Positions 21,408-31,501 of a stretch of DNA of 41,010 nucleotides are shown here, piece after piece. The stretch comes from Parvularia atlantis (lineage: Eukaryota > Opisthokonta > Rotosphaerida). The notes under the pieces were generated by a model, which ran no database searches, was not told the DNA's origin, and was given only the letters and a program-made list of their open reading frames with translations. Location of the stretch: NCBI GenBank assembly GCA_943704415.1, contig CALSCO010002453.1, positions 1 through 41,010 of the forward strand, given 5' to 3'. A program made the position numbers and the translations under genes. The stretch's first letter is position 1, and the number at the start of each line of letters is the position of its first letter.

Positions 21408-23148
21408 ATGGCGCAGGCCTTGACAAGCAAATACCGCGTGCGCATGCGGCTCACGCGTCTGCGCGCCCCGCGTCTCGCTTACGGCCCTCCCCTGGCGCGC
21501 GCGCAGGTGCGACGGTTCATCGACCTCGTGACGCTACGTGCGGTCGCGGGCGCGGGCGGCAACGGTTCGAAGGTGGCACCGGCAGACCGGCAACTGAGCG
21601 CGCGCGCGCGCATGCGCAGGATGCTCGAGCTTCCGTCGCGAGCGCTACATCGACCGCGGCGGGCCCGACGGCGGCGATGGCGGCCGGGGCGGCGACGTCG
21701 TTGTGACGGCCGTGGCCAACCACACGACGCTCGGCGGCATCCTCCGCGCCTACCGCGCCGCCAGCGGCGACCACGGCAAGGGGCGCATGATGCACGGCAA
21801 GGCCGGCACCAACGCGCTCATCCAGGTGCCTGTCGGTGCGCCGCTCGTGCCGCAGGGCGTTCGGTCAGCTGCAGCCGTGCTGACGGCACTCGCCCAGGCA
21901 CCATCGTCCACACGCGCCCGATCGTCGCGCCGCCGTCCTCCGACGCCGAGAGCGCCGACGAGCAGCCCGTGGCGCAGGACGCCCGCCCGGGCGACGGCTG
22001 GACGTTTCTTGTCGACCTCGACCGTGTCGGCGCCAGCGTCGTGCTCTGCCGCGGAGGCAAGGGCGGGCAGGGTGCGGCCCGGCCAGGGCGAGAGGCGAGG
22101 GGCTGCTGACGCGCGGCGCAGGCAACCCGGCCTTTGCCACGTCGACCAACCGCGCGCCGCGCAAGGCCACGCGCGGTGAGCCCGGAGAGACGCTTGAGGT
22201 CAAACTGGAGCTGAAGACGCTGGCCGACGTGGGGCTCGTCGGCCTGCCGAACGCGGGCAAGTCGACCTTCCTGAGAGCGGTCTCCAACGCGCACCCGCGC
22301 GTCGCGCCGTACCCGTTCACGACGCTCAACCCGTTCATCGGTACGCGGCCGCCCCGCTAGCGCTGCATCCGCAGCATGGCTCAGGGCCGCATGCCGCCGC
22401 CAGGCACGATCGACTACCGCGACTTTTACCAGGTCACCATGGCCGACATCCCCGGCCTGATCGAGGGCGCTCACCGCGACGTCGGCCTCGGGCACCAGTT
22501 TCTGCGGCACATTGAGCGCGCGTCGGTGCTTGTGTTTGTGGTCGACATCAGCGGCGGTGCCGTCGGGCCGCAGGTGTGTCGCCTGGGGACCGCGCGTCTC
22601 ATTCGGCTGACGGACGGCCCGCCAGCGATTCATCGACGGCGACGACCGCGACGAGGACGCCGCGCCGGTGGCCGCGTCCGCCGCGCCGCGCACGACCAGC
22701 CGCGATGTCAACTGGGACATGGGCAGCGAGCAGTCGTTCCTGGCGGCGCGGCGACATCCCTGGGACGACCTGGCCGTGCTGCAGCACGAGCTGGAGCAGT
22801 TCAAGCCCGGTGCGCCATGCACATGCAAAAGCGCGCACTGTGCTGTGCCGTGCCGTGACACGCACGCTCTAGGGCTGTCGCAGAAGCCCGCTGTCGTCGT
22901 GGCCAACAAGACGGACTTGAACGCGGACGGCCTCGCCGAGCGCAACCTCGCCGAGCTGCGCACGTGCGTCCGCGTCCGTTGCGCACGCGTGACGGCCGTA
23001 CCGAAACGACGTGCGCGCCCCGCGCCGCAGCCGCACGCCCCTGCCCGTCATCCCCGTCTCGGCCATGACGGGCGACAACGTCACGGCGGTCACGGCGTGG
23101 CTGCGCCAGCAGGTTGAGCGACTGAAGCCGCAGGCCGAGTACATGTAG
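21408..23148 (+). CDS. Obg/CgtA-type GTPase (GTPBP5/Mtg2-like)
   Basis: A large-subunit ribosome assembly GTPase, in eukaryotes usually mitochondrial or plastid. The model has about nine exons. The short first exon [10 protein letters not shown] joins [20 protein letters not shown]. The Obg fold is Gly-rich: [58 protein letters not shown]. The G domain has G1 [11 protein letters not shown] (preceded by LADVGLV), the YPFTTLNP switch, G3 [21 protein letters not shown]4 NKTD ([10 protein letters not shown]) and G5-like SAMTGDNV. An insert between DISGG and [14 protein letters not shown] is rich in Asp/Ala and Arg. The C-terminus ends [13 protein letters not shown] short basic N-terminus would fit organelle targeting, but this is weak. 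Its stop lies only 21 nt from the stop of the convergent RabGAP gene. Confidence 0.92.
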
Positions 23149-23169
23149 AACTTGTGTGCAAGCCGCCCT

Positions 23170-26100
23170 TTACACGCCGCGCTTCTTGAGCCGTTCCAGG
23201 AACGCGTCCACGTCCTCGTCGTCGGTGTCGACCGTGGCAGAGTCGAGCGGGTCGCTCTTGCCGAGGAGGATGTCGTCTGCCGCGGCGCGCCCGTCAGCGT
23301 CGATGCAACGACCGTCACCGCGCCGCACCCAGCAGCGCGTCGCTGCTCACGTCGTGCTCGTCCATGTCGGCGTCGGCGTTGAGCAGCAGCCGGTCGACGT
23401 CTTCCAGCAGCGCGGCGATATCCGACGTCTGGCTCGGCATCTTGGTGGCGGGCGCGTCCGGCTTGGGCGCGTCGTCTGTCTCGATCAGCAGGTTCATCAC
23501 GGACGTCGACACGGGCCGCGAGACCTCGACAAAGTCGTCCGCCTCGAGCACGTCCATGATCAGCGCCGAGTCGGCGTCGCCCGAGCCGATGCGCTGCCGC
23601 GCCGCGCTGCTGCTGGCCGAGCTGGTCGCGTCCTTGCCCTGTGCGGAGGGTCAGCGTGCGCGAGGCATGGACCGGCGAGGCCCACGCACGGGCGCGCCCG
23701 CGCCGCTCGTGAGGTAGTCATTTGGCACGTGATCGTCCTCGCCCTCGCCCAGGCTCTCGAGGTGGCTTGACGCGTTGTCCATCTTGGCCGCCGCGTCTGC
23801 GCGAGAGCGCATGCAAGTGTTGGTGCGCACGCGTGCGACCGGCTGGTGCGCACCCTTCGTAATGTAAAACGTGAGCGGGAAGCGCTGGTCGAAGAACGCC
23901 TCCAGGTACGGCACGGCGAGGACGACCGCGCGGAAGCCCGCCAGGGGCATGGTCGCGTCAGCGCGCACGGGCGACCGTGGCGGCTGGCTCTGCGTCGTCT
24001 CCTCGCTCTGCCCGCCGTCGGCCGAGGGCCGCTCGGGCACGTTCGGCGAGGTGAGTGACAGGCTGCTCGAGAAGCTCACGAGCTTGCCCGAGCTGTCGCC
24101 GCTAACGGAGCCGCGCGGCGACTGCGTGTCGTCGCGCTTGCCCACGACGTCGTTGAGCTTGAAGTTGATGCTGTTGGCGTCGAGCATCTCCGTCCACGCG
24201 CGCAGATCAGCCACCTGCAGCCCGGCGACACTGTGCCGCGCGCACCTGGAAGCTCAGCTGCAGGAATTGCGACACCGCCGCAAACGAAACGGCCTGGCGC
24301 GTCTCGCCGTCGTTGCGGAACACGAACAGCAGCGACTCAGACAGCTGGATCACCCTGCACGCCAGCGCCGGCACGGCGTCAGCAGCCAGCCGCGCCAGGG
24401 CGCAAACGACGCACTTTTCGCGCGTGAGCATGCCCGTCTGCTCGGGGTCATGGATGCGGAAGAACGCGTCCATGCGCAACATGAGGTCGCCTTTAGCCAG
24501 CTTCTCTAGCCCGAGCACGAGGTTCTCGAGCGACAGGCTGGCCGCGGACGCGGAGCATGAGCAGCCCCGCAGCGCAAGCGAGCCGTGCCACGCACGCACC
24601 TGAACCGGCGCTCGCTGTCGCAGAACGTGAACAGGTCCTTGAGAAAGCGCAGGCCGGCCGTGCCCAGCGCGACGTTGTCGGCCTTCTTGTACAGCTCGTC
24701 CAGCGAGTTTTCGAAGCGCATGTTGGACGCGTCCAGGCACGCCCATCTGCCGCGCGGCACGCGGTCAGCGCGCGCACGTCTTCGCGCTAGCGTGTATGCG
24801 CGCGCACGAGGTCATGCGGCAGAGCAGGTTGTAGAACATGACGATGTCCAGCCGCGACGACGCCTGCTGCTGGTGGATCAGCCGCTCGAGCTCGGCGTGG
24901 TTCTCGCCCGTGCGCTGCAGCTCCTGCTGGCGCTTGCGCAGTTGCTGCGTCGCGTAGAATCGCACGCCGTGGAAGCGCCGGTAAAACACCGCGAGCTCCT
25001 CCTCCGAGAACTTGGACTTTTCGGCAATGCTGCCAGACGGCGGGGTGCGCGTCAGCGCCCGGCCGCAGTCCGCACGCGCCGTCCACGCACGCGCGGATCT
25101 GCAGCTTGCGGCTGAACTCGCCAATCGAGTGTGCCACCTGGCGCGCATCACTCGTGAGCAGACGCAGCGGAAGTAGCCGAGGCCGCACCTCCAGCTTGGC
25201 GTTGCTGCGCCAGTCGACGATCAGGTCCTCCGACAACGTGCCGAACTCGCGGTACGCTTGACGGGCATCAGCCACCGCCCTCGCAGCGGCACGGGCAGCG
25301 CGCGCGCACCGGTGTGCAGCAGCGAGTCGAACTCGGTGCGAGTGAGGGAGGGCGCCACCGCGGCAGCTGCGGCCGCGCCGTCTTCGCCGTCGCGCCCCTC
25401 GCGGCCCTCGCTGGCACCAGCAGACGTGCCGGGCGGCGGGCTGGGCGGGGCTGCGCGCGTAGCGTGAGCATCCTCGCGTCGGCAGCACGGCCGGGCCGCA
25501 CCGGCCGACTGCTCGTAGATCGCCTGTAGGCTGCCAAAGTAGTTCTTGAGCACGGTCAGCAGCTCGCCATCGTCTGGTCGGTTGCGTGTTGGCGTCCAGG
25601 AGCGAGCGAGTGGGCGCGCACACCCGTCACAGCCAAGATGGCCTCGGCGTTTGTCTTGAGGATGCCCAGGCCGACCTGGAAGAGCACCTTCACGCCGTCC
25701 ATCATGAAGCAATCGAGCACACGGCACGCGCAGACGAGCGGCATCGAGGTGATGTACTGCGTGAGGAACCACGGTAGGAACGCGACCGACAGCTGCAAGT
25801 TCTTCTCCTGTGGCCGGTGTGTGAGCTGCGCGCCGGTCGCCCGGCCATTCACCGCGTACCGCAAGGTACTTGCCCAGCAGCGGCATCTTCTCGTGGATGA
25901 GGCGCTCAAAGACCTTCTGGTCAACGACCGCGCCAACCTGCGCGTTGCGTCGGCCCGCGTCAGCCCCTCCCACCCGCGGGTGCGACGCGCGCGGTCGCGT
26001 GCCATGTTGGTGCTGTAGTAGCCGGGCAGCATGCGCTCGCAGATGGACGACAGCACCCAGAACGCCTGCGGCTGCTCTCAGCACCACAAGGACTCCAGCC

Positions 26101-29100
26101 GCGCATCTTGTACCGCCTCCTCGTCCAGGAACAGCAGCAGCACCGACGTCATCAGATTCATCGCCTGGCAGTAGCCCAGCTCGGGGTTCTTGAACGAGTA
26201 CGCCGTGAGAACCTGCACGCAATCGCGCGTCAGCCTGTGGCAGCAGCGGTGCGTGGGCCACGCGACGCACGCGACGGAGCGTGTCGATGCCCTCGCTTGT
26301 CTGGTATGCGGGATGCTCGGGCAGGGAGCGGTACAGGTCCTTCTCGATCTCCTCGGTCGCGATCGACGCCTGGCCCGCGTGGGACCGCAGCAGCTCTTGG
26401 TAGTAGCGCGGCCGCAACTTGCGCTCGTAGGCCGCGCCGGAGCTTGGCATGCGCATCACCGTCAGCACCCAACAGCACACGCGCGGCCCACAGTGTCGGC
26501 AGTTGCGAAGTGAGCCGTCATCTCTCTGTTCTGCTCGCATGGTGTGCGAAGCAAGCCATCACCGTCCAGGCGCCAGGCGGGGCGCGCGCCACGCACAAAA
26601 GCAGGGGGCAGAACGCGCGTCGCGCACGCAGCGCGCCAACGGGAACGGCCCCGCGCGCGCGCGACAGCACGCCACACCACCCGTCAGCCTACCTGTCAGC
26701 TGTGAAGTCGTAATCACGCGGCCCCCACGCACGTCCCACCCAGCAGCCGCCTGCCCGCCCGCCCGCAAGTACGCACCAAAACTCCCAGACGACGCCGCGC
26801 AGCCGGTTGGGCACGCCCGCCTTAATCAGCCGGCGGAACTTGACCCCGCGCACGAGCTCCATGCCCGAGCCGAGCTTCTCAAACAGGCCCATCCACTGCT
26901 TTTCCTTTTCGCGCTCGCGTGCGCTGGATCGGCAGCGCGTGAGCCGCGAACAGCACCGCAGCGGATACGCGCACGCACCGGTTCGCCTCGAGCAAAAAGC
27001 CGTACTTGAAGCCAAACGCCTTGCGCTTCTCGTCGGGCACGTACTGCAGCACACTCGCCGGGGCAAAGCCGCGGGCCTGCACAGCCGCCTCGTCCGCCTG
27101 CGTCGGCGCCTGCTGCTCGGCGTCTGCGGGCGCCGGCGCCAGGGCCTGCTCTACGTCGGCGGCCAGGTCGCCGGCCGAGTCGTCCGTGAGATCGCCTGTG
27201 AGCAGGTCCAGGTTCTCGGGCGGGATCATGTCGTCCGCCTGCGGGTGCGGGAGCGGCGGCAAGGACGGGTTGCGGACCGGCGCGAACGGCAGCGTCTTGA
27301 CGTCGATCACGGGGATCTCGGCCGCGGTGCGCGTGCGCTGCGCCTCCTCCTCGCGCGCGGCCATGAGCGCGTGCTGCCGCAGCCGGTGTGTCAGTCTCGC
27401 CGGCGACTGCACGGCGTGCGCCAGACGCACTTTGAGTGCGCGCACAAGCATGTCGCGGTTCATGAACGGGTTGGGCAGATTGCCGCCAAGTATCACGCTC
27501 GGGAGTACCGTGCCCGCGATCATGCCCGGGTCCTTGCCCTCGGGCGCGCGCGGCTCAAGCATGAGCTCGTGCGGGCAGTTGATCATCGTCACGGTCAGGC
27601 CGTTCTGAAACACTTTGTTGGCGTTCTTGACCTTTGCACGCGCGGTCCAACAGGGTCAGCAGGGGTCAGCGGCAAGCAGGCACCGCACAACTTCACCAGC
27701 TTGGTGATGCCCGTCAGCGCCCAGACGATAGTCACGCGCGACTTGTCGGCGAAGCACAGGAAGTTGCGCGACAGAAACAGCGTGCCCTCGGCGTGGCCGA
27801 GCGTCTTCATAAAGATGCGCACAGGCAGCTCGACGTCGGCCTGCCGGCCGCGTCAGAGCGCGCGCGCGCGCCCGGGGCACTTGCGTCGTACCGTCTCCGA
27901 TGGCGGCAGCCGGAAGAGCGACAAGAAGCGCTCGTTGCGCCGCTGCGCGGTCAAGCTGTCCTTGAGCGAGACTTGCGGCTGAGCGCGGGGCTGTGAGCGA
28001 TCGCGCCCAGTCGCGCGCATGGCCGCGCACCTTCCGCACGCCTCTGGCAGGTGCCGGCGCGCCCGATGCAGCGGCGGCCCCAGTGTTGGTGGCACCGGCG
28101 GACGGCGCGGACCCAGGTTGTCCGTCGGCTGCGTGCGCACATCAGCCGGCGGCCGCTGTGGCGCCTTCGGGCGGCCTCACCAAACGACTGCGACATCGAT
28201 AGGCCCGGCGCCATCATGTCCGACGGTGCCGACGACAGCAGGCGCGCAAGGGCCTCGTTCGTCAGCTGTTCGATCACCGCGTACGCCTCGTCGCGGTGGA
28301 AGAAGTTCATGAAGAAGTACTGCGGCGCGGCGACGCGTCAGGGGCGTTCTCGCGTCTTGGCACGTCTGCGCGCGGCACCTCGTGGTCGTCCAGCGTGGCG
28401 ATGCGGATGGCGCTCGGGAGCATGCCACGCATGGCCTTCTCCTTCGTGAGCGACTTGATGTCCTGCGGCCGCGCAAACGCGTTCAGCCGGCCGCGGCGCG
28501 CGGCCCCGCCGGGGCGCACCTTGATCTCGATCACCAGCTTGGTCTCGGCGCCGAGCATGAACGAGTAGAAGCAAAGGTAGTTCTCGGACACATACAACCA
28601 GCCCTGGTGCGCAAACTTCTTCCACAACGCGCACGCAAAGTCTGCCGGGCGTGCGGCCCAGTCACACAAACAGGCGCAGGCGCACAGGCCGGCAGGCGCG
28701 CGCACGCGTCACAAGCCGCTCGCTCGTCGGCAGCTTGAAGGTCGACTCGAACGCGCGGATGGCCGCACGCGTCTTCTCGTCCGCGTCCAGCGCCTCTGTG
28801 TCGGCTGAGGAGCGCGCACAGTGAGCACGCTCGCCCCCTCAGGCGCACACCACGCCACACGTACACTTGGTCGAGACCATGCCGCGCACTTTGACCTGGA
28901 GGAACTCCTCGCGGTCCTCCTCGTTGTCGATCTCCTGCAGCACGCTGGCCTGTGCGCGCGTGCCGCGTCACGCCGTGCGCACCGCGCAGCCGGCCGGCCG
29001 CTGCGCTGCGCACCACGTTGTCCTCAAGCCACGTCCAGTCGACCTCGACCGCCTCGAGCGACTCGGCCGCGGCGACGTGGTACCAGACGCCCTTGGCGAG

Positions 29101-29405
29101 CGGCTTAGCGACGACGCGGAAGGGCAGCTGCCTGCACGCGCGCGCGCGCCACTTGCTTAGCAGCCGGACGGCACGCGGCTCGCGGCGCGCGGCGCACTTG
29201 GTGTTGTACATGTTTTGGATCGTGCCCACGAGGCCGCGCAGGAACTTGTTCTTGACCTCGCCCTTGGACCGCTGCAGCACGAAGAACCTGCGGTCGCGTG
29301 AGCGCGCGCGGACGCGCGTGCAGCGGGGGAGGCGCGGCCGCACTTGGACGACTTGACGTCGCTCCAGAGCGGCGTGAGGTCGCACGCCTGCGGCAGGATG
29401 AGCAT
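23170..29405 (-). CDS. GRAM-GRAM-TBC RabGAP with EF-hand-like region (TBC1D8/TBC1D9 family)
   Basis: A Rab GTPase-activating protein, assembled from about 25 exons. The start [20 protein letters not shown] resembles the MWVNPEEV opening of TBC1D9. GRAM 1 lies around 28700-28250 ([35 protein letters not shown]) and GRAM 2 around 27960-27480 ([26 protein letters not shown]). The TBC domain spans about 26910-25550: [29 protein letters not shown] with the Arg finger, [17 protein letters not shown] with the Gln finger, [46 protein letters not shown]. Both catalytic fingers are intact. An EF-hand-like segment ([20 protein letters not shown]) lies near 24480, followed by a Ser/Pro/Asp-rich tail ending [12 protein letters not shown]. 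It is the same order as human TBC1D8/9. One intron inside TBC (26443-26776) is 334 nt, far longer than the rest. The region 25130-25560 has ambiguous splicing. Confidence 0.9.
26443..26776 (-). other. outlier 334-nt intron in the RabGAP TBC domain
   Basis: The exon ending GVVWEF(TG) and the exon starting [16 protein letters not shown] must join, and splicing at 26776/26443 does so in the family's W-E-x-C-S-G-A motif. The donor is GTGCGTAC and the acceptor CCAAG, with CTGAC about 25 nt before it. All other introns I modelled are about 26-90 nt. The insert has several CTGAC and TGATG/GATGAC words and no credible coding exon. Confidence 0.65.
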
Positions 29406-29612
29406 GGCCGCGGCCTGCGGGAGCGCCTCCTGCTGCTGCTGCGCCCTCGGGTCAGGCCACAGCGACCGTGCGCGCGTGGCACGAGCACGAGAGAGGCGCG
29501 AGAGCTCATCATCGATCAGGCTGCCATAGCAAGAATGCGAGGCCAGTGCGCGCAAAGTCTCAAGTCATCTTTGCACGCATCTCGCGCCCACCGGCACACA
29601 CAGGGCGAGAGA

Positions 29613-30398
29613 TCACAGCTTCTCGTACTGGCCGGCCGGAGCCGTCGGCATGTACACCGCCGTGGGCGCCGTGGGTGCATAGGCAGGGTTGGGCGCGTCG
29701 CTGTACGCGGCTGTCGGGTCGCGGATGGGACCGGCGGCCGGCGCGCCCTGGCCGTAGCCGTAGCCGTAGCCGGCGCCGGCTACGGCGCCGTAGCCGAATT
29801 CGCCGCCGTGGACGCCACTGGGCTGGTTGCCGTAGCCGCCACCGGGCTGGCTGCCGTAGTTGGCGGGCGCAGTGCCAACCGGGGCGTAGCCGTAGGGCGC
29901 CTGCTGGCCGTAGCCGGGCATCTGCGCGGCGTACATGGCCAGCGGGGCCGTCTCGGGCAGGTTGAGTTCGCGCACGACGACGAAGCATGCCACAGCCGCC
30001 ATGACGGTCACCCCTCCGAGGACGAGCGCGGCATAGTAGATTCTGCCGACGAAGAAGTAGTAGATGAGCCCGGCCACCGGCAGGACGACGCTGACGGCCA
30101 GGGCCAGGCCCACCGCGCGCGCCTTGTTCGCGACGAGGAGGTTCGCGTTACTCTCGCCCCGCACCAGCCGGGCGCGGGCCAGGTAGAGCACGACGGCGCA
30201 GACAGCGAAGATCACGGGCATGATGAACTCGAGGAAGAAGACAAAGCTCCTGTCGACGATGAGGAGGATGCCGAACAGGACCGAGGCGACGGCGGTGAAG
30301 GCCAGGCCACCGACGATGAAAAGCAGCGCCGACTGCGCTTTGAACGACGCGGCCTGGGCCGCCGGCGACAACGTCGTGCTCGTGGCGGCCGTGTTCAT
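29613..30398 (-). CDS. four-span membrane protein with Gly/Tyr/Pro-rich cytosolic tail (261 aa)
   Basis: Intronless. Four hydrophobic segments lie at about residues 22-48 (SALLFIVGGLAFTAVASVLF...), 51-76 (FVFFLEFIMPVIFAVCAVVL), 92-113 (AVGLALAVSVVLPVAGLIYY) and 117-140 (IYYAALVLGGVTVMAAVACF). These are joined by short loops, one with ARARLVRGESNAN. The last 115 residues form a disordered tail with repeated YG, GYG and PxY motifs (GYGYGYGQ, NYGSQPGGGYGNQP) ending AGQYEKL. The topology recalls MARVEL/tetraspan vesicle proteins or plant-like TVP proteins, but no family signature is sure. The tail could bind WW or EVH-type domains or form condensates; this is inference. The upstream 193 nt contains an AT-richer stretch (ATAATTACTGTACA) near 30540 that also covers the 3' end of the next gene. 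Confidence 0.85.
   Translation of the reverse strand: MNTAATSTTLSPAAQAASFKAQSALLFIVGGLAFTAVASVLFGILLIVDRSFVFFLEFIMPVIFAVCAVVLYLARARLVRGESNANLLVANKARAVGLALAVSVVLPVAGLIYYFFVGRIYYAALVLGGVTVMAAVACFVVVRELNLPETAPLAMYAAQMPGYGQQAPYGYAPVGTAPANYGSQPGGGYGNQPSGVHGGEFGYGAVAGAGYGYGYGQGAPAAGPIRDPTAAYSDAPNPAYAPTAPTAVYMPTAPAGQYEKL
29763..29786. repeat. 24-bp perfect palindrome in coding sequence
   Basis: The sequence reads identically on both strands (12 bp GCCGTAGCCGGC and its inverse). It lies in the Gly/Tyr tail of the four-span protein, where it encodes the turn between GYG repeats. It probably arises from alternating Tyr/Gly codons, but is long enough to form a cruciform or RNA hairpin. Confidence 0.9.
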
Positions 30399-30591
30399 GG
30401 TGGCCGTGCGCGTGGCGGGTGCCTGTGCGCGCGCGGGGGGTGCGGCGCAACGTCAGCGGGGCGGCGGCGCGGGCACAGGGCGCAAGGCGGGCGGGCAGAG
30501 AGCAAGGTGCCACCGGTCTCATCTCTCTCAGGCTGTGCGTCATAATTACTGTACACCGATGTACATGTCAGGCGTCATCGTCATTATAGGC

Positions 30592-31479
30592 CTACAGGCG
30601 AAAGCAGTCTGCGCGCCACGCCGCGAGTTTGGCGTCAAAGCGCAGGGTCGCGTGGGCCGGCGACGTCGACGGCAGCACCAGCAGCTGCAGCGTGCGCTCG
30701 CCCGGGTGGCCTGCCGCGGCCTCGGTCCGCGCCCGCCCTCCAAAGACGCGCCGCGCCGTGTCGTTCGCGAGCACCCAGCGATGCTCGCGCAGCAGCGCGA
30801 CAAAGTGCTTGCGGAAGAAGCCCGCGGCGCCCTGGCCGTTGAGACAGATCTGCGCTCGGGTGTGAGACCGTGCGCGCAGGCGGCCGCCGCGCGGGCGCAC
30901 CCGGCTGATGCTTGGGCAGCGCGCGAGCAGCTCCGCGATCGCGTTGGGCCGCTCGTTGCGGATATTGCCGTCGAGTGAGCCCTTGCGCTCGCACGAGTGC
31001 AGCACGTCCTGCGGGAGCGGCGCGCACGTGCACACGGTCAGGCGGGGCCAGGCCGACCCGCCGTCGTCGCGCACCCACAGCGCGTAGCCGTGGCCCGTCA
31101 GCGCCTGCACCTGCGTCTCGTACGGCGTCATCGCGCGCTCAAAGCCCAGCACGCGCCCGACGATGTGCCAGAAGGCGTTGTGCGGGTGCCCGTACGTCTG
31201 CTGCCTGCGTGCGCGTGCGTCAGCACAGCCCGCACTGCTGGCCGCCGCCGCCACGTGCCGCGCGAGCGACTCGACCGAGGCCATCGTGCCGAGGATGAGC
31301 GTGTGCGCGCGCTCGTCCGGCGGCAGGCGCGCGTCGAACGAGAAGATGACCTTGCTCGGGGAGCCGACGGGCGGCGGCGGCTCGGGCGCGGGCGATGCAG
31401 TGCGCCGCCGCTTTGCGGGCGGCTCGTCTGCCTCGTCCGCGCGGAACGACTGGAGCCGCCTGCGCAGATCGGTCGACAT
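30592..31479 (-). CDS. DNA-deoxyinosine glycosylase-like protein (UDG superfamily, HDG type)
   Basis: A base-excision repair enzyme expected to remove deaminated purine/uracil bases. The start MSTDLRRRLQSFRADEADEP is followed by a basic KRRR segment (possible nuclear signal) and a Pro/Ser linker. The conserved core is HTLILGTMASVESLA, QTYGHPHNAFWHIVGRVLGF, MTPYETQVQALTGHGYALW spliced to DVLHSCERKGSLDGNIRNER, PNAIAELLARCPSIS-R spliced to ICLNGQGAAGFFRKHF and QLLVLPSTSPAHATL. The LGSMPSxxSL, YGHPxNxFW, CxRxGSLD, FNG and LPSTSPAxA pattern is the family 6 (HDG) signature; this family is best known from bacteria and archaea. Three introns are inferred. The first can be spliced as GT-AG, giving LARH-QTYGHP, or read through in frame. 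It is head-to-head with the PAAT-like gene at 22 nt. Confidence 0.86.
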   Translation of the reverse strand: MSTDLRRRLQSFRADEADEPPAKRRRTASPAPEPPPPVGSPSKVIFSFDARLPPDERAHTLILGTMASVESLARHVAAAASSAGCADARARRQQTYGHPHNAFWHIVGRVLGFERAMTPYETQVQALTGHGYALWVRDDGGSAWPRLTVCTCAPLPQDVLHSCERKGSLDGNIRNERPNAIAELLARCPSISRVRPRGGRLRARSHTRAQICLNGQGAAGFFRKHFVALLREHRWVLANDTARRVFGGRARTEAAAGHPGERTLQLLVLPSTSPAHATLRFDAKLAAWRADCFRL

Positions 31480-31501
31480 CGCGGGTGACCTTGAGGAGAG
31501 A
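31480..31501. promoter_or_regulatory. 22-nt gap between divergent glycosylase and PAAT-like start codons
   Basis: A second pair of start codons in near contact. The gap (GCGGGTGACCTTGAGGAGAGA core) has no TATA element. Transcription of each gene must begin inside the other's first exon or intron, or the leaders must be almost absent. An alternative upstream ATG for the glycosylase at 31596 would make the coding regions overlap; I disfavour it because the added residues look like antisense of the neighbouring exon. Confidence 0.5.

Noticed and set aside
31200-31260. GC-AG intron in the DNA glycosylase gene
   Set aside because: Using the second of two neighbouring AGs allows a normal GT-AG intron that keeps the QTYGHPHNAFW motif in frame.
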